Source: Isoetes taiwanensis
Taxonomy: Eukaryota; Streptophyta; Lycopodiopsida; Isoetales; Isoetaceae
Length of the DNA: 64,000 nt
Direction of reading: 5' to 3'
Assembly: GCA_021234155.1 (NCBI GenBank)
Contig: JAJEKV010000009.1
Span: 13,274,546-13,338,545, forward strand
Shown: positions 35,007 to 47,149 of the stretch, piece by piece
How the letters are laid out: the number at the start of each line of letters is the position of its first letter
How positions within the stretch are numbered: position 1 is the first letter of the stretch
Translations under genes and position numbers: made by a program
Notes under the pieces: model-generated
Databases searched by the model: none
The model's input: only the letters and a program-made list of their open reading frames with translations
Told to the model about the DNA's origin: nothing

Positions 35007-37173
35007 GGAACAAAATATTTTTACCCCGGTTATTGTGATTCCATCGCAAAAAATTCCATCCCGCGGAATCACCGGTAGGAGATCCCGCTATCCGTACCCG
35101 AGCCCCCGTTATCCGTGCAGACCGAATTGGTCGCCAGTCATTTATACCTTCCCGTGAATCACAACTTTGCTATTCCGCCCGGATGGAATCACCAATTTAC
35201 GATCCTTCCGAGATGGAATCACCGCTCATGTATTCCACCGGGCGGAATCACAACCGTATTATTTATTCCGCGAGGCGGAATCACAATCGTGTTATTCCCC
35301 GGGGAATCAATCGCAACCATGCTATTCCGCCGGATGGAATCCGCGACGCGTCGATTCCGTGAGATGGAATCACCACTTACGTATCCCGCCCGCATTTAAT
35401 CACAACATTGCTATTCCGGATGGAATCACAACCATGCGATTACGCGGTGGAATCACAAATGTAAGATTCTTGAGATGGAATCACCACGAATGCATTCCGC
35501 GGGAAGGAATCACACGGGAACTTTGAATTTGTGATAACCGCAAAGCGGGGGAGAAAAATTGGTGATGGTTCAATCCCGGAAGTTCATGCATGATTCATGC
35601 ATGATTCCATAAAAATGGTTGAGGATGGTTACTTGAAGATCATGAAGAAAATTAATATAAAACCAATCGTTGAAAAAACAAGCCCTTGCCTTTGCCTTTA
35701 ACACTTACGGTTGGGGATTTGAACCCCTTGCCATTATCGGCAATGCCATGGGGTGCTTCAAACAAGAACAAGAAACAATAAACATGTATGCTTTTAAAGC
35801 AAGAACAAAAAACCGTTTCTAATGTAACCCATTTCTCTAGATTCAACAGAATAGTGAATCGGGTCGCATTAATGAGCCCACGATAAAACGAGGTCGAATG
35901 GATATATGAAGGTTTGATGGCTCGATCCGGGAGGGCGTGATGTTTTAATCGAGCGAGGGTAGATTATCTATAAGGAAGGCCGGAAATCACAGATCGGATA
36001 AGCGTAAGACCTCTCGCAAGCTTCCCTCGCATTCAATCCGGCTCCATCAAACCGGCCCTTGGTCAAACCTTCTAGATCCGGCCAGCAAGAGGAACTTCGA
36101 AGAAGACTTGGGATTCCAGGTCAAGGCTTTTGTCTTTCTTGTCTGTACGAAAAATTGAGTCGACCTCTAACCTTGTCGGTTTTCCTGTCTACAGCGCCCG
36201 AAAAAGCAGAAGGCCCGAGAAAAGCGGCTCTAGAGAACCTCCTGAAATCACGAAAGCGGCTCTTGGCCGGGCGATCATTTACAAGGTTATTACCACGGAT
36301 CTTGATGCGATTCCCGCGGCGCCCGCGACTGACCACTTCCCTCAGCGGCAACCATGTTGTGCCCACCACAATCTCACCATACGGTTGCATTATTTAATCT
36401 ATCCGCAGCAAAATTTAGCCGTGAGGCGTGCATAAGGGCTATCTGAAGCAAACTTCGTCCGCCGGTAAAGACATCTTTGTCGTTCAACACGGGATCCTTG
36501 CTTGCCCTTCTTGGGCCCCAGGTGGGATCTTTTCCTAAAACGGATTCGACTCACATCTTTTAGATCTTAAAGCGGCCGGGATCATGAGCTCGAAAAATGT
36601 ATCTCCGGCGATTAATGCGCCATGGCCATAGCCAGCGTTGATGGCGAGCGCAGAGTCGCGCCTCCATCCGAATCGAAAAAGGGAAGCCCCGCACGAAATT
36701 CCAAGCCACGCATTTAATTTCCAAGAAACTGTTTCAAGAAATATCTCCCTAAAGCCGTTAAAAAACCCAACCAGTATTCTTCCCTTGAGATCTTCTCGGG
36801 ATCCGGCCCGTGAGGCGACCATCGGCCGAGCAAGCGGCCATAGCCCCTCCCACAAGAATAAAGAATAGGACGTCAAAAAAATTTGAATTTTTACTGGAAT
36901 ATTCTAGATGGTGATTCCGTCGCATGGAATAACAGAGCGGTGATTCCGTCCGGTGGTATTTGGCAGATGTGATTCCGCCGGAAGGTATAAAACGGACGGC
37001 CAGGATGGACCCTACAGACGGATGGCTGGGATCCATCAGAAGGTACACCTGACGTTGTCAGGTACGGAAAACGGGGCCTCCAGAACGGATCCCGTTCCCG
37101 GAGGGTCTGTGATTCCGCGGGAGGGAATATCTTTCGATGGAATCACAATAACCGGGGTAAAAATATTTTCACG
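35007..37173. mobile_element. MULE-like element with palindromic-array arms, 2.17 kb
   Basis: A perfect 35 bp inverted repeat (35012-35046 against 37135-37169) lies just inside a 10 bp direct repeat. The arms continue inward as arrays of ATTCC...GGAATCAC palindromes, on the left in one orientation (35055-35520) and on the right in the reverse one (36905-37130). The interior has no transposase; open frames on both strands near 36059-36440 lack motifs, so the element is non-autonomous or decayed. Long inverted arms, 10 bp duplication and no transposase fit a foldback-type MULE. Assignment rests on the duplication length. Confidence 0.75.
35170..35520. repeat. left-arm palindromic array, ~12 units of ~30 bp
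   Basis: Units of the form TATTCCGCC-GGATGGAATCAC with spacers like AACCATGC are centred at about 35181, 35212, 35240, 35273, 35300, 35332, 35361, 35390, 35418, 35445, 35473 and 35503. The two halves (ATTCC and GGAAT) are complementary, so each unit can fold. The palindrome is conserved while the spacer varies. Confidence 0.9.
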
Positions 37174-37183
37174 CGATTTCCAC
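37174..37183. repeat. target-site duplication, right (CGATTTCCAC)
   Basis: Exact direct repeat of 34997-35006 flanking the MULE-like element on the right. Confidence 0.75.
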
Positions 37184-37189
37184 AGCCTC

Positions 37190-37829
37190 TTCAACTGCGG
37201 CCTCTTTTTGGGTAGGATTCTCATTTTGGCTCCTCCGAAACTAGAGTAGCCTCTGTAACCGGATCTTGGGCTTCCGATTCTGGTTCTTCAGCCTCAGACT
37301 TGGGTTCTTCGGGCTCAGACTTGCACTCTGTAGCCTCTGCTTCTTTAGCTCTTCAATTTTTGATTCCCCATTCTTTGATTCTTCTCGTTTGGCTTCTTCG
37401 GTAGATTTGGGTTCTTCTTTGGCAGATTTTTGTTCCTTTTTTGCAATCCTTTGCCGCTCCCGGCTAATGTTTCTTAGTGGTTTGAGGCTAGAAGAGGTCG
37501 GAGTAGCAATAGAAGATGCTGGAATAGAAGAGACCGGAATAGAAGAGGGTGGAATCTAAGAGGCCGGAATAGAGCAATACATGTACTTGAGATGGAAATT
37601 GGGACTCTGCATCTGTGATTTCGGCAGCAACGCAACCACTGGTTTCGGCAGCAAGGGTTCTAGCAGGGCTTTCCATTTCTGCAATAGGAGGGCAAATACC
37701 AGGGTATGCTCTTGCCGTATTACAGCTGATTGTAGGCTGGTTAAGTCTAATTGTGACCAGAAAATCGTTTTTAGAGAAAAATTCTATGCACATTTGTGGT
37801 TTAGAACAGGGCTTCTGCAATGAAAACAC
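37190..37829 (-). pseudogene. acidic low-complexity coding-like frame, unrecognised
   Basis: The minus strand reads a segment with AARTLAAETSGCVAAEITDAE-like composition (37620-37700). A SSIPVSSIPASSIATPTSSS repeat follows, then a basic-acidic run (RERQRIAKKEQKSAKEEPKS, then EEAKREESKNGESKIEEL) and, after a frame change, EPEEPKSEAEEPESEAQDP. The bias for E, K, S and P on one strand, with frame changes between blocks, suggests a decayed low-complexity protein. The family is not recognised, and simple-sequence DNA is the alternative. Confidence 0.35.
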
Positions 37830-37862
37830 TGCAAGCAGATCCGGCCAAAAAAAAAGGGCTTG

Positions 37863-37997
37863 AACATATCTAACGATTTACTCTATGAGATTCTAAAACG
37901 GGTAGGTGGAGTCGCTTTAGCAGCATCAAGCTGTGAAACCAGGTTCTTGCGTTCTGCTCTTTATGATTTGTGTTGCTTTGTAACAGCATGGCTTTAA
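37863..37997 (+). pseudogene. F-box domain fragment
   Basis: An open stretch without ATG reads ISNDLLYEILKRVGGVALA, then ASSCETRFLRSALYDLCC and a stop. The pattern LxxDLLxEILxRV...LAxxSCVxRxWRS is the F-box that docks onto Skp1 in SCF ubiquitin ligases. Only the F-box is present, with no C-terminal substrate domain, so it is a fragment or one exon. Confidence 0.6.
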
Positions 37998-38159
37998 GTA
38001 TGACTTATATGCAGTGCTTGTGCACTCTGGGCACTCAACGTATTCTGGTCATTACTATTGCTTTGTTAGGACTTCTCCAGAGACTTGGTATCTCCTTGAT
38101 GATAGCCATGTAAATACTAGGAAATCCATTTGCTAAGAATTTCACTGCATCTCCTTATT

Positions 38160-39018
38160 AGGGTTGTCTTTTCTTATGGAGCAGGTTAGGCAAGTTACTG
38201 AGCAAGAGGTGTTCGAACGAAAGGCTTACATTCTATTATGTGAAAAGCTTGAATCCAAAGTGTGAATCGATAAGAAAACCTCCTGCGGCAGCAAGCATGA
38301 CTTCTCCTAGATTCCACGGCCTTGCTATGAGTCCGTTAATTGATACACCATGCAAGCCAAGCCCAAGTCCAGCTGCTCTCACAGAATTTGATGCTAGCAA
38401 ATCCCCTAGCAGTACCTCTAGCTTGGAACATCCAGGATAGCTTTGAGGTAAAGTTGTACTTTTGTCATGAGCTTTTTGACAGAGACATGAACTGCTATCC
38501 CATTAATTACAGGTTGCAAAACAACTGACTGTGAATGAGAACTCATCTTCTATTGGGGATAGAAAGGAAGTAAAAGAGAAGAATTTACCAAAAAGTGTCT
38601 GTAAGCATGAAACGGAAATGAAAGAGCACAATCTACCAAAAGACACCTGCCAGGTTTGTCTAAAGGTTATTTCTTGTTTGCTAGCCAAATTGGTAACACT
38701 CAGGGATTAATAATAGATTCTTCTTGCAGAATGTAGGCCTGGAAAAATCAGGCTGTGAAAAGGTTAGACAGACCACATATGAAAAAAAGGATCTTGTGAA
38801 GACGAAAGGAAAAGAAAATGCTCGGAATGTGAAAACTTGGGAATCACCATATCAGCGTAGTTATGTAAAGCTATTGCAGGCAATGCCCAGTCACAGACGT
38901 GTTCTACTGGAGAAGGCTCTGCCTGTGTCAAGAAAGCAGGGGTTAGGTTTAGGAATAGGGCAAGCTTACATGATTCCTGCCACTGCTGAGTTGTGCATCC
39001 TTGAATGCATTGGATAGG
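38160..39018 (+). pseudogene. multi-exon gene relic, protein not recognised
   Basis: Several plus-strand blocks look like exons. The first reads VRQVTEQEVFERKAYILLCE then, after a frame change, ESIRKPPAAASMTSPRFHGL and MSPLIDTPCKPSPSPAALTEF (38184-38440). The second begins after a TTACAG acceptor (38514) and reads VAKQLTVNENSSSIGDRKEV to LPKDTCQ. The third begins after a TTGCAG acceptor (38729) and reads NVGLEKSGCEKVRQTTYEKK to YVKLLQAMPSHRRVLLEKAL. Donors GAG/GTAAAG and CAG/GTTTGT flank them. The frameshift and a stop in the first block suggest decay. A further exon-like piece after a TTACAG acceptor (40270-40372, AIVWACGIVLVVFASWKNP) may belong to it. Confidence 0.4.
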
Positions 39019-39019
39019 G

Positions 39020-42000
39020 GCTGACCACCAGGGCTTTCCATTAATGTGATTTTTTTGTTGGGCCCTTTGACACTACAAAGCTTCTAAATTATTATACTAG
39101 GGGAAGTGGATTGCTTTATTTGTGTAGATAGATTTGTTTCCTTGGATCTATGGGTACAGGTTGATAACTAAGCAAATCTAGTAACATACATAATCTAGCA
39201 TCTCTCTAACTGTTCTAGCTATTATGACTGGCTATTGCCTTGATTGCCATATATGTTTTCTGATCCCTTCCCTTGCATACAGTTGAATAAACTAAGTGCT
39301 TTGTCTCCCATGGTCATGCATGTTGCTTGAGCTCAGACTTTTCTTGTGACATGCATCTATCTTGGAGCTTTGTTGCTCAATTGAATAAACTAGCTGCTTT
39401 GCCTCGCATGGTGATGCATGTTTAAGGCTCATGTTTGCACGCGATTGTCGTTGAGCGGGTCATGCTTGGTGAATTGAACGACTGTGTGGTGCTTCCCCGG
39501 GTATGCATGTGTTGATTATACAAATAGCTTATGATTTGGTGCAGGCTTTTAATTTGGCACCTGCCTGAAACGAATCAACCTATGTAAATGGGGTAGATTT
39601 ACAGTTACAGAGGCGCGTTACAGAGTTCAGGCCTGCATCCATTGATGTGGTTTTCATGCTGGGTCCTTTTAACACTACTACAAAACTTCCAGATTATTAT
39701 GTTAGTAGAAGTAGATTGCTCTATTTGTGCATTATCGCAGTGACATGCTTCTATTTTCGAAATCTGTTGCTGAACTGTTTGAATCCCTGAGTACAGGTTC
39801 ATAATTAAACTCAGTTTCCTTTTAAAAAGATGTGTTCCTTCAAAGAAAGGGCTACTATAGATCAGACCCATGTAAGTGAAAGGCCAAAGAGGATTAATTT
39901 TGAATTCCCAGATGGAAAAAGGTGATCAGATTTAGAGATGGTGGCAGAGTGCAAACCAGAACATTTGCTGATAAAACAAAAATTGTACATCGCTATGCCA
40001 TGCTTCGTAGTTCAAATTGCTTGCATCTATTCTGACCTGAGTAAATGTTAATAATTAGAGTCAATCTCTTTCGTATTTAACATTGCTTGCATCTGCTATG
40101 GGCATACCATTCTTTAGAACTTATTATTCGGAACTTGGCACCAAATTGAGATGTGCCTAAGCTAGTGTGTTCAATCTAGCATTTTAAACCTGTCTATGCG
40201 CTCTGACAATGTACAATATTCTGGAGCTTGATTGGACCCTATTTAATGTGATGATTTGGTTTGTTACAGGGCAATAGTCTGGGCATGTGGCATCGTCCTT
40301 GTGGTGTTTGCTAGTTGGAAGAATCCAAGGAACGTTGCTGTTTGGAATTTACAAACTGGCATTCAGCTATAGAAAGCATTTAGATCGCTAGTTCAAAAAA
40401 TTGAATAAGGGTGACTGGTTATTGCGTGCTTTATTATGTGCAATAGTCATCTAACATATATAACTCTCCTATGAAAATGCTTTTGGCATATTCTTAATTG
40501 ATGCTTTCTCCTGAAATTGACACGTACCGTTCTGAGGAAAAAATAGTGCTTAAAAAAATACAGAAAAAAACAACGAAGTAAGGCACTGGCCGGCGTGCCA
40601 TGCGGCCGGATTTGGCTTGGCTGGAGCTGGGAAGCGGCACAAGCTCCATCTATCGCAGAGAACCCAGACAGATATTTGTGATCTGCTCTTGGCAGTAGAA
40701 GCTTTGAACATGCAGAAGGGCAAAAATCGAGTATATATCTGTGCTTTTAGTAAATTATTTCAGCTTCTGTGCTTGAATCTGCTGTGTATTTGCATCTGAC
40801 ATCCGATAGCCACGTTATGAAGAGGGGACGATATTTAGATTAGGGCATCCGGTGGATCTTCCCCTTTCTTCGTCTGGAAGCAAACCCCCCCATTTCATGA
40901 TGCCGATGGGCAGAGTTATGCAGATTTACACGCCATAGCCAGGACTTAAAAGCAGGGGGCTCGCTGAAGGCTTGAAAAAAAGGGCTCAGCCTTGGGGAAG
41001 GGAGAAAGAAATAGTGCTTGGGGAAGGGGGAAAGAAACAAAGTGCTGCTGGAGTCGCTATACTTTGTGTGCTTGGAAGCAAGGGGTCACAGAGGGTTTGC
41101 ACTGGATGAATGCCTTTAGGCACAACGCAAATCCATTAATCGAAATAGGTAAAAACTCCTTAGCAGATAATATTCCATTTTCTGCAGATAAAATGGGTTG
41201 TGGAGGTCTGAGGCTTCTTTCCAAGCTACGGATTTGCCAGAGCTAGATCTCTGCATAGCTGTATGCAGCAGTGACTGGATATGCAATGTATGCTCTGTTT
41301 TTATTTGATGTGGTTTAGATTTGAGGTGTATTCTTATAAGCCTTCTGACTTGATTTGCAACAGCAGAGCAACACCAGTGCATCCCGACAGCTGGTCTTGG
41401 TGTTATAACAGAGGCCATATCTTCAATGGCCTCTTATCTGTGATGAAATGGTGGTAAATGAGAGGTTTGCATATTAGGAGCTGACCGTCTTTTGGAGCAA
41501 CAAGAAAGCCACTTTTCTAGGTAGCCATTTTCTTCTTCACTTTTTGTTTCTGTGCAAAGCTTCAGTTGATGTGAAATTAAATCCAGTCATCCTAAGTGCT
41601 CTACAATGGTAAATAAAGTGTACTTACTGTTTTTGTTTCTTATTTCTTATTTGCAGACAATGTAGTGATCAAGTCTTTAGATTTTGCATATGCCTATGTG
41701 TGACACTGAAGCAATGGCTTGGGTTCTTTGCATATGTTTGCTTTAGAATAACCATTTCTAAATCATTATGAGAGCATGCAAGGCATTAGACTTGCCTGGT
41801 AATCTATAATGACATAGAAGAATTCAGAGACAAAAGAGCATACATTTTTTCAATCTAATTGTTCTAATGTGATAGACTTGACTCTCGGATCATCTTTCAG
41901 CACTGCAATGTACACTTTTCTATTAGGGAGCAAATTTTTATGGAGATTGTAACCATTCACACCTTTTACATGCTTTTACAGATACTGCACAACAGCTTTT

Positions 42001-42200
42001 CTCCTTTTAACAGCTTGGACATGGTCTTCAACAACTAACTTCTGTCATTTCCATGCTTTTCTATATGGGAGCAAATTTTTATGAGTATATAACCCTACTA
42101 AGGATTCCAGTCTTGGCTGCAATTCAATCTCTGAATCTGGCAATCTCTTAAACTCTGATTCTCAACCGCTTTTCTCAATAAGAAGTATCGAAATGCAATG
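39020..42200. other. AT-rich interval with local duplications, no clear gene
   Basis: A ~130 bp unit with TTGAATAAACTA(A/G)(G/C)TGCTTTG and GGT(C/G)ATGCATGTT is duplicated at about 39284-39420, and a diverged copy appears at 43799-43850. Apart from the exon-like piece at 40270-40372, open frames are short and lack motifs. Confidence 0.4.
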
Positions 42201-42221
42201 CAGAAGATGACTTTTTTATAT

Positions 42222-42765
42222 GAATGGACACATCTGTGCATGAATAACAGTCTATGCAAAGCTGCCTTCTGTGACTTGTTATGGCTGTTGCTTGACATTA
42301 GAAACAATACACATTACAACATCAAAGAAAACAAGATGGGCATCATTTTATGTTAGAATCGGCATAGTTTATAGAGGTAAGCTACTGGATGGAAAGATTG
42401 TTGCAGTGAATAGATTATGAGCATTACACACTGATTTTCTCGAGTTATAAAATATCACTAAGAGGAAATTGTATGCTCCAGTAATGCAGAAATGACACCA
42501 AGTCTGACTTCTTCTAATATGGGCCATAAGCAAACATCTGTGCACGAACGGAAGACTATGCAAAACTGCTCGCTATGATGTTTAAAATGGCTCTTGCTTT
42601 GCAAATAGAACTGGTACACATTACAATATGATAGCAAGAGGATAGGCATCATTACGGGGCTTGTGTTAGGATTGGCATGATTGATTGTATTAGGATTGAC
42701 ACAGTTCATAAGGGTAAGTTACTGGATGGTGGACAGAAACATTACAGTGAAGAGATTAGAAAAGA
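42222..42765. repeat. diverged ~300 bp tandem duplication
   Basis: The two copies (about 42222-42415 and 42530-42760) share ACATCTGTGCA(T/C)GAA, GCAAA(G/A)CTGC, ACACATTACAA, GGGCATCATT/AGGCATCATT, GTTAG(A/G)AT(C/T)GGCAT and GTAAG(C/T)TACTGGATGG in order. They are non-coding. Confidence 0.8.
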
Positions 42766-43004
42766 TGGGCATGAAAGGGCATGAAAATCATCTCTGTTAT
42801 GTTGTTTATGTGGTTACGCTTTTAGGCTATCATGTTGCGATCAAATATATTCTTTAGTTTATGAGTGCTTCTTAATTTCACTAGAAAAATGGTTGTTATG
42901 AGATGTAAAAGAAATGAGAAAATGAAGCAGAGCCATCCAGATTTGTGGTTTATCAGGAAAATGTCAAAGACCATATCCTATGGTAATATCCTACGGAATG
43001 AGTG

Positions 43005-43110
43005 CCAACAATATCCCCTATCTAAGAGATGCAACTAAGTATCGGCCAACAAATAATCCCCTATCTAAGAGATGCAACTAAGTATCGGCCAACAAATATT
43101 TCTAGCACAT
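43005..43110. repeat. 45 bp tandem duplication
   Basis: The sequence CCCCTATCTAAGAGATGCAA and its continuation to GGCCAACAAATA appears twice in succession (about 43015-43060 and 43060-43105) with no visible mismatch, indicating a recent event. Confidence 0.85.
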
Positions 43111-43114
43111 TGGT

Positions 43115-45190
43115 CGCCAACTGATGTTGCTTTAAACACACTATCTTAACATTAATAAACCTTGACATCTTTTACTCATTTGTGACCTTCAAAACTATTG
43201 ACCTATCTATAATATCCACTTAGATGACCTAGTTATGCGTTTGTGCAGATGCAATAGAGGATCGAGGCTCTTATGATTGCGAATCTTCATGCCGATGGTT
43301 AATGTAGTGGGTAGAACCAGATATCGGTTCCTTTGCCACCATTTCCATATCACCCAAATCTCCTATGCGGTCTCACTTCCAAATATTTTGGAAAGTCCTC
43401 CGTATTTGGGGTTGATAATGGGTTCAACTTTTTGAAGTTTTGAACTAATATCAAGCTTGACAAATTTGCAAACTCACATAAATTTGAGGGCCGCCGCGAT
43501 AAATTTCTTGTACATATTATCCTTAGTGAAATTACTACATGGGCGAAGATATTGTTCTTTGTAACTTATCCAGGGTTTGAGATCAAATTGAAATGCATCT
43601 AAGTTAACAAATTTAAGGTGATTGGTTATTGCTGGGGCTCATTTTCATCATGGCCATGCATGTTTTTTTGGGATAGACTTTAGTTATTGAAGCCCCACTT
43701 GGAGAGATGCTGCTAAGCTTTGCATATTCTGCAGCTTCGTGCCAGGCAAAAAATGTTCGTCTAAGAGGCATGTTTATACTGTGGCATGTGTTATAGTCCA
43801 ATAAACTAGTTGCTTTGCCTCCCATGGCCATGTATGTTTCTTGAACTCAGACTTTGAAACTTGCCATACTGGTAGTCAAATTATGAGATGGCCTTACTGT
43901 TAGTGTGTTTGGGTATGTGAAATTATTGTGCATTGTAGTGACATGTCTATTTTGCAGTCTTGTTGCTAGGTTGTACATCCTTGGATCTTTGAATGGAACT
44001 AAACCCATCCTTGCATTACCATTCTTTGTAAGATGTAACTAAGCTAGTATGTTTAATCTTGGATTTTAAATCTGTTTGTATACTTGACGAGACATATGCT
44101 AATGGAAGGATGCTATTTCTTAGATCTGCCTTCCGTCTTGCCTTTGCACCAACCCAATGGTGCTCAAATCCCATGGATAAATTTAATATAAAATCCATGA
44201 AACCCCCCTTACCACCTTGACATTCAATAAGTGGAGTTGTGCATACCCCCTTTGCAATCTTGCTTATGAAACATGTAGATAATGTGATATGAATAAATTT
44301 TATTGTTAAACAGTGCACATATAAATGAAGGGAAATTGTTAGACAAAAAATACAAGTTTCCAATGGTGCTCAAATCCCATGGATAATTTTCATATGAAAC
44401 CCATAACATCCCTCATTGCTTTGACATTCAATAACTGATTTTGTGCATGTCTTCTTTGCACCTAATGTTTCATTATACACAGGCCAATGGAGTTGAATCA
44501 ATCACACACTAAGGTCTTTGACTTTTGGTATTCTTTAGCTTTTACTATTTTCTATCTTTTACCATTTGTAGCGGCAGTATTCATTGTAATCACATGCCAA
44601 TAAAGTTGAATCTATCTTACTCTAACAAATACTAACAACCTTCGTATCCCTTATACAACAACGTAGAACCCCAGCAAGCACTACCTAAACCCACGTGCAT
44701 CGCTATACGAGGCAAAGCAACTACTTCATTAAATTGTATCACACTACAACCATGCCTCTTATGCAATCAATTGTTGGTGAAGACGAAAATGATCCTAATA
44801 GCTAAAATCTATCCCGAAAAAATGTGCATGGTCACACATTATTATAGATAGAACAAATACACTTAATAATTCATGAATTCTTCTCACATGGCCTCCCTTC
44901 TTACCTTTGCATCAACCCAATCGTCCTTGAATTCCATGAATATAAATTTCATATAAAACTAATCACAGCCCTTGCCACATCAACATGCAACAATTGTAAC
45001 TACCACATCAACATGCAACAACTATAACTACATTCTAATACACAAATTCTTACAACCTTCATAAAATTTAAGAGAATTTTAGAAAGTCTAAAGCAAGGTA
45101 ATCGAACCTAAAAGTATCTCATAAAATTCAAGAGAACCTAAGTCAATCTATAGGGAATATACATACTGAAATATGCGCTGCAGGATCGAT
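43115..45190. other. AT-rich interval without recognisable genes
   Basis: Open frames are short. A diverged direct repeat (CCAATGGTGCTCAAATCCCA...TGACATTCAATAA) lies at 44153-44230 and 44360-44435. A third partial copy may lie near 44920. Confidence 0.45.
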
Positions 45191-45198
45191 TAAAAAAC

Positions 45199-45720
45199 TT
45201 GTATGAATATATAAAAATGAAAAAGAAACTTGTTATATCCAAATTGTTACTGGGATTGGATATGGATAATTGTGCATGTTTGATTATTCTTATGTGCCAT
45301 ACGAATCATTGGATTGCAGCTATAATATTGGGTCTTTTAGCCCCTAGCAAATACACTTATCCAGTTATATTGCACTTTGATAGCCTTGGTTGTCAAAAGT
45401 ATAATTGGACACCCATAAGAAGGCAAGTGGTCAATTTGTGAATTCAAATGTAAACTTATTTTGATCATGCAGGAATTGCCTTTTCTCCCTTATAATAGGC
45501 TAATAGAACCTTTGGCCAAACTTTGCCCACGAGCAGCCCAATTCAAAGAGAATTTGTGGTGGTGCCATCTTTGCCCTCGTCCTCTCTAATCAAATGGCTA
45601 TTCATGTGGATTGTATTTTATATTTGCTAAAATCATCATGGAGGAAGATCTTGCCATCACGAATTGGTTCTGATGTTGAAACCGATGTTTTACACCAGAG
45701 GTTGTGTCTAGTATAAGGGG
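45199..45720 (+). pseudogene. Ulp1-type (C48) cysteine protease relic
   Basis: An 80-codon open frame (45199-45441) reads CHTNHWIAAIILG and PVILHFDSLGCQKYNW, with HW (His 45307-45309) and HFDSL (Asp 45379-45381), the His and Asp of the Ulp1/SENP catalytic triad. A likely intron (ending CATGCAG at 45472) leads to LPFLPYNRL. Then NQM...HVDCILYLLKS (Cys 45612-45614) corresponds to the catalytic QxxxxDCG segment, with the residue after Cys changed. The family cleaves SUMO; many plant copies are carried by MULE, CACTA or KDZ-type transposons. This fragment is frameshifted near 45600 and lacks the N-terminus. Confidence 0.65.
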
Positions 45721-45729
45721 TTGCTTGAT

Positions 45730-47140
45730 TATTTATATATGTAATCAAATTTTTAGAGATTATGGATATAAATTGTAATAGATATGAGATTACTTGCGTA
45801 TTCATATTTTGAATATATTGTAAACACAAAGTTGGAGTTGAATTGAAAGTTTGAGTTTGTGTAGTAACAAGACACGCGGAGAAATGGAGTTCTGAGTTTG
45901 TGTAGTTTGTTTTTTTTAACGTGGAGTTTGAGTTTGAGTTTGAATTTGTGTAATAACAAGCCACAAAGAGAATTGGAGTTTGATTTTGTGGAGTTTTGAG
46001 TTTAATTTGAGTTTGTGTAGTTTGTTTATTTAACGTGATTTTTTTTTTTTTTTTTTTTTTTTTTTGAGTTCATTTTTTCTGAAGGACACTATTTTAAGGG
46101 CCTCTTTAAGGACTTCGTCTGATGTCGCAAAGTCCCTCAACGATGATGGGGGCCCCCACCTCACTCATCCTCACTGCTCGAGGGGAAGCACCCCACCTCA
46201 CTCATCGACCTCGCTATCGAGAAGGAAGCACCCCCATCTCACTACCTCACCCACTTACTTTCTTTTTTCTTTTTAGTTGTTGTTGTCTGGGGGTTTATGC
46301 ATAGTACCTGTGCATCATTATTTTGTATACATTTTCAGCAGATTATACGTACCTATAAGCACCACCATGTCTGGGATGCATTCACCATCATTTGTCCTGT
46401 AAATTCAATTGACAACATATACCCACAAGCAAATCATTCACAGCCACCCTTTAAGACCTCTAAGAGACACTATACTATACACCCTCTAGGACACCGTTTA
46501 GATGGCTACTCCAAAGGTGCCCCTTGAGGTTACACACCCTCTAGGTAGAGACCCTAGAGGTTAGATCATGTGAGCTATTATAGTGGGATATCCACTTCGA
46601 CTTTATTGGAACATAACTCGGCCACCCTTCTGCCTTCCGTAAATCTCCAGTTAAAGAGAACCCTCGAATTATATCCGATTCGAGGTCGTTAGAACTCGGA
46701 CCAATGTGGCTTGACTAATTGTAAAGCACCTTCTATGCGCACCACAGGTCCATCCCACTTGAACGTCTCCAAAGGTTTGTCAACAAGGCCCAATCACATA
46801 ATACTTAATATTCATGAATCTAAAATTCAAACTCGACATCCTTAGATTCGAACCTAACACCTAGTCAATATCTATAAAATAAACAAACCAACACACCTTT
46901 TGAATGCATCTTACTTATATATGAAACATTAATAACATAAAGTCTAAACATTGACATTATCATACACAATACAGAAAACACAAGGAATCTATTTAAACAT
47001 CAACACATGAATATCTTGAAAACATGAATACAAGAACACAAGGTGTGTCAACTCATCATCATCATCATAATCTATTAAAATATCAATACATGAATATCAT
47101 CATCATGACAACCTATGTGGTAGCTAGCTTTGATCTGTTC
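45730..47140. other. simple-sequence-rich interval
   Basis: This stretch holds a GAGTTTGAGTTTG-type repeat tract (about 45840-46020), a T-run of about 35 (46030-46065), and a CACCTCACTCATC-type repeat (46160-46255). No gene is supported. Confidence 0.5.
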
Positions 47141-47149
47141 GTCATCATC

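Noticed and set aside
36059-36440. Overlapping ~100-codon frames inside the MULE-like element as a transposase
   Set aside because: Open on three frames because of GC composition; no DDE, zinc-finger or MULE motif in any of them.
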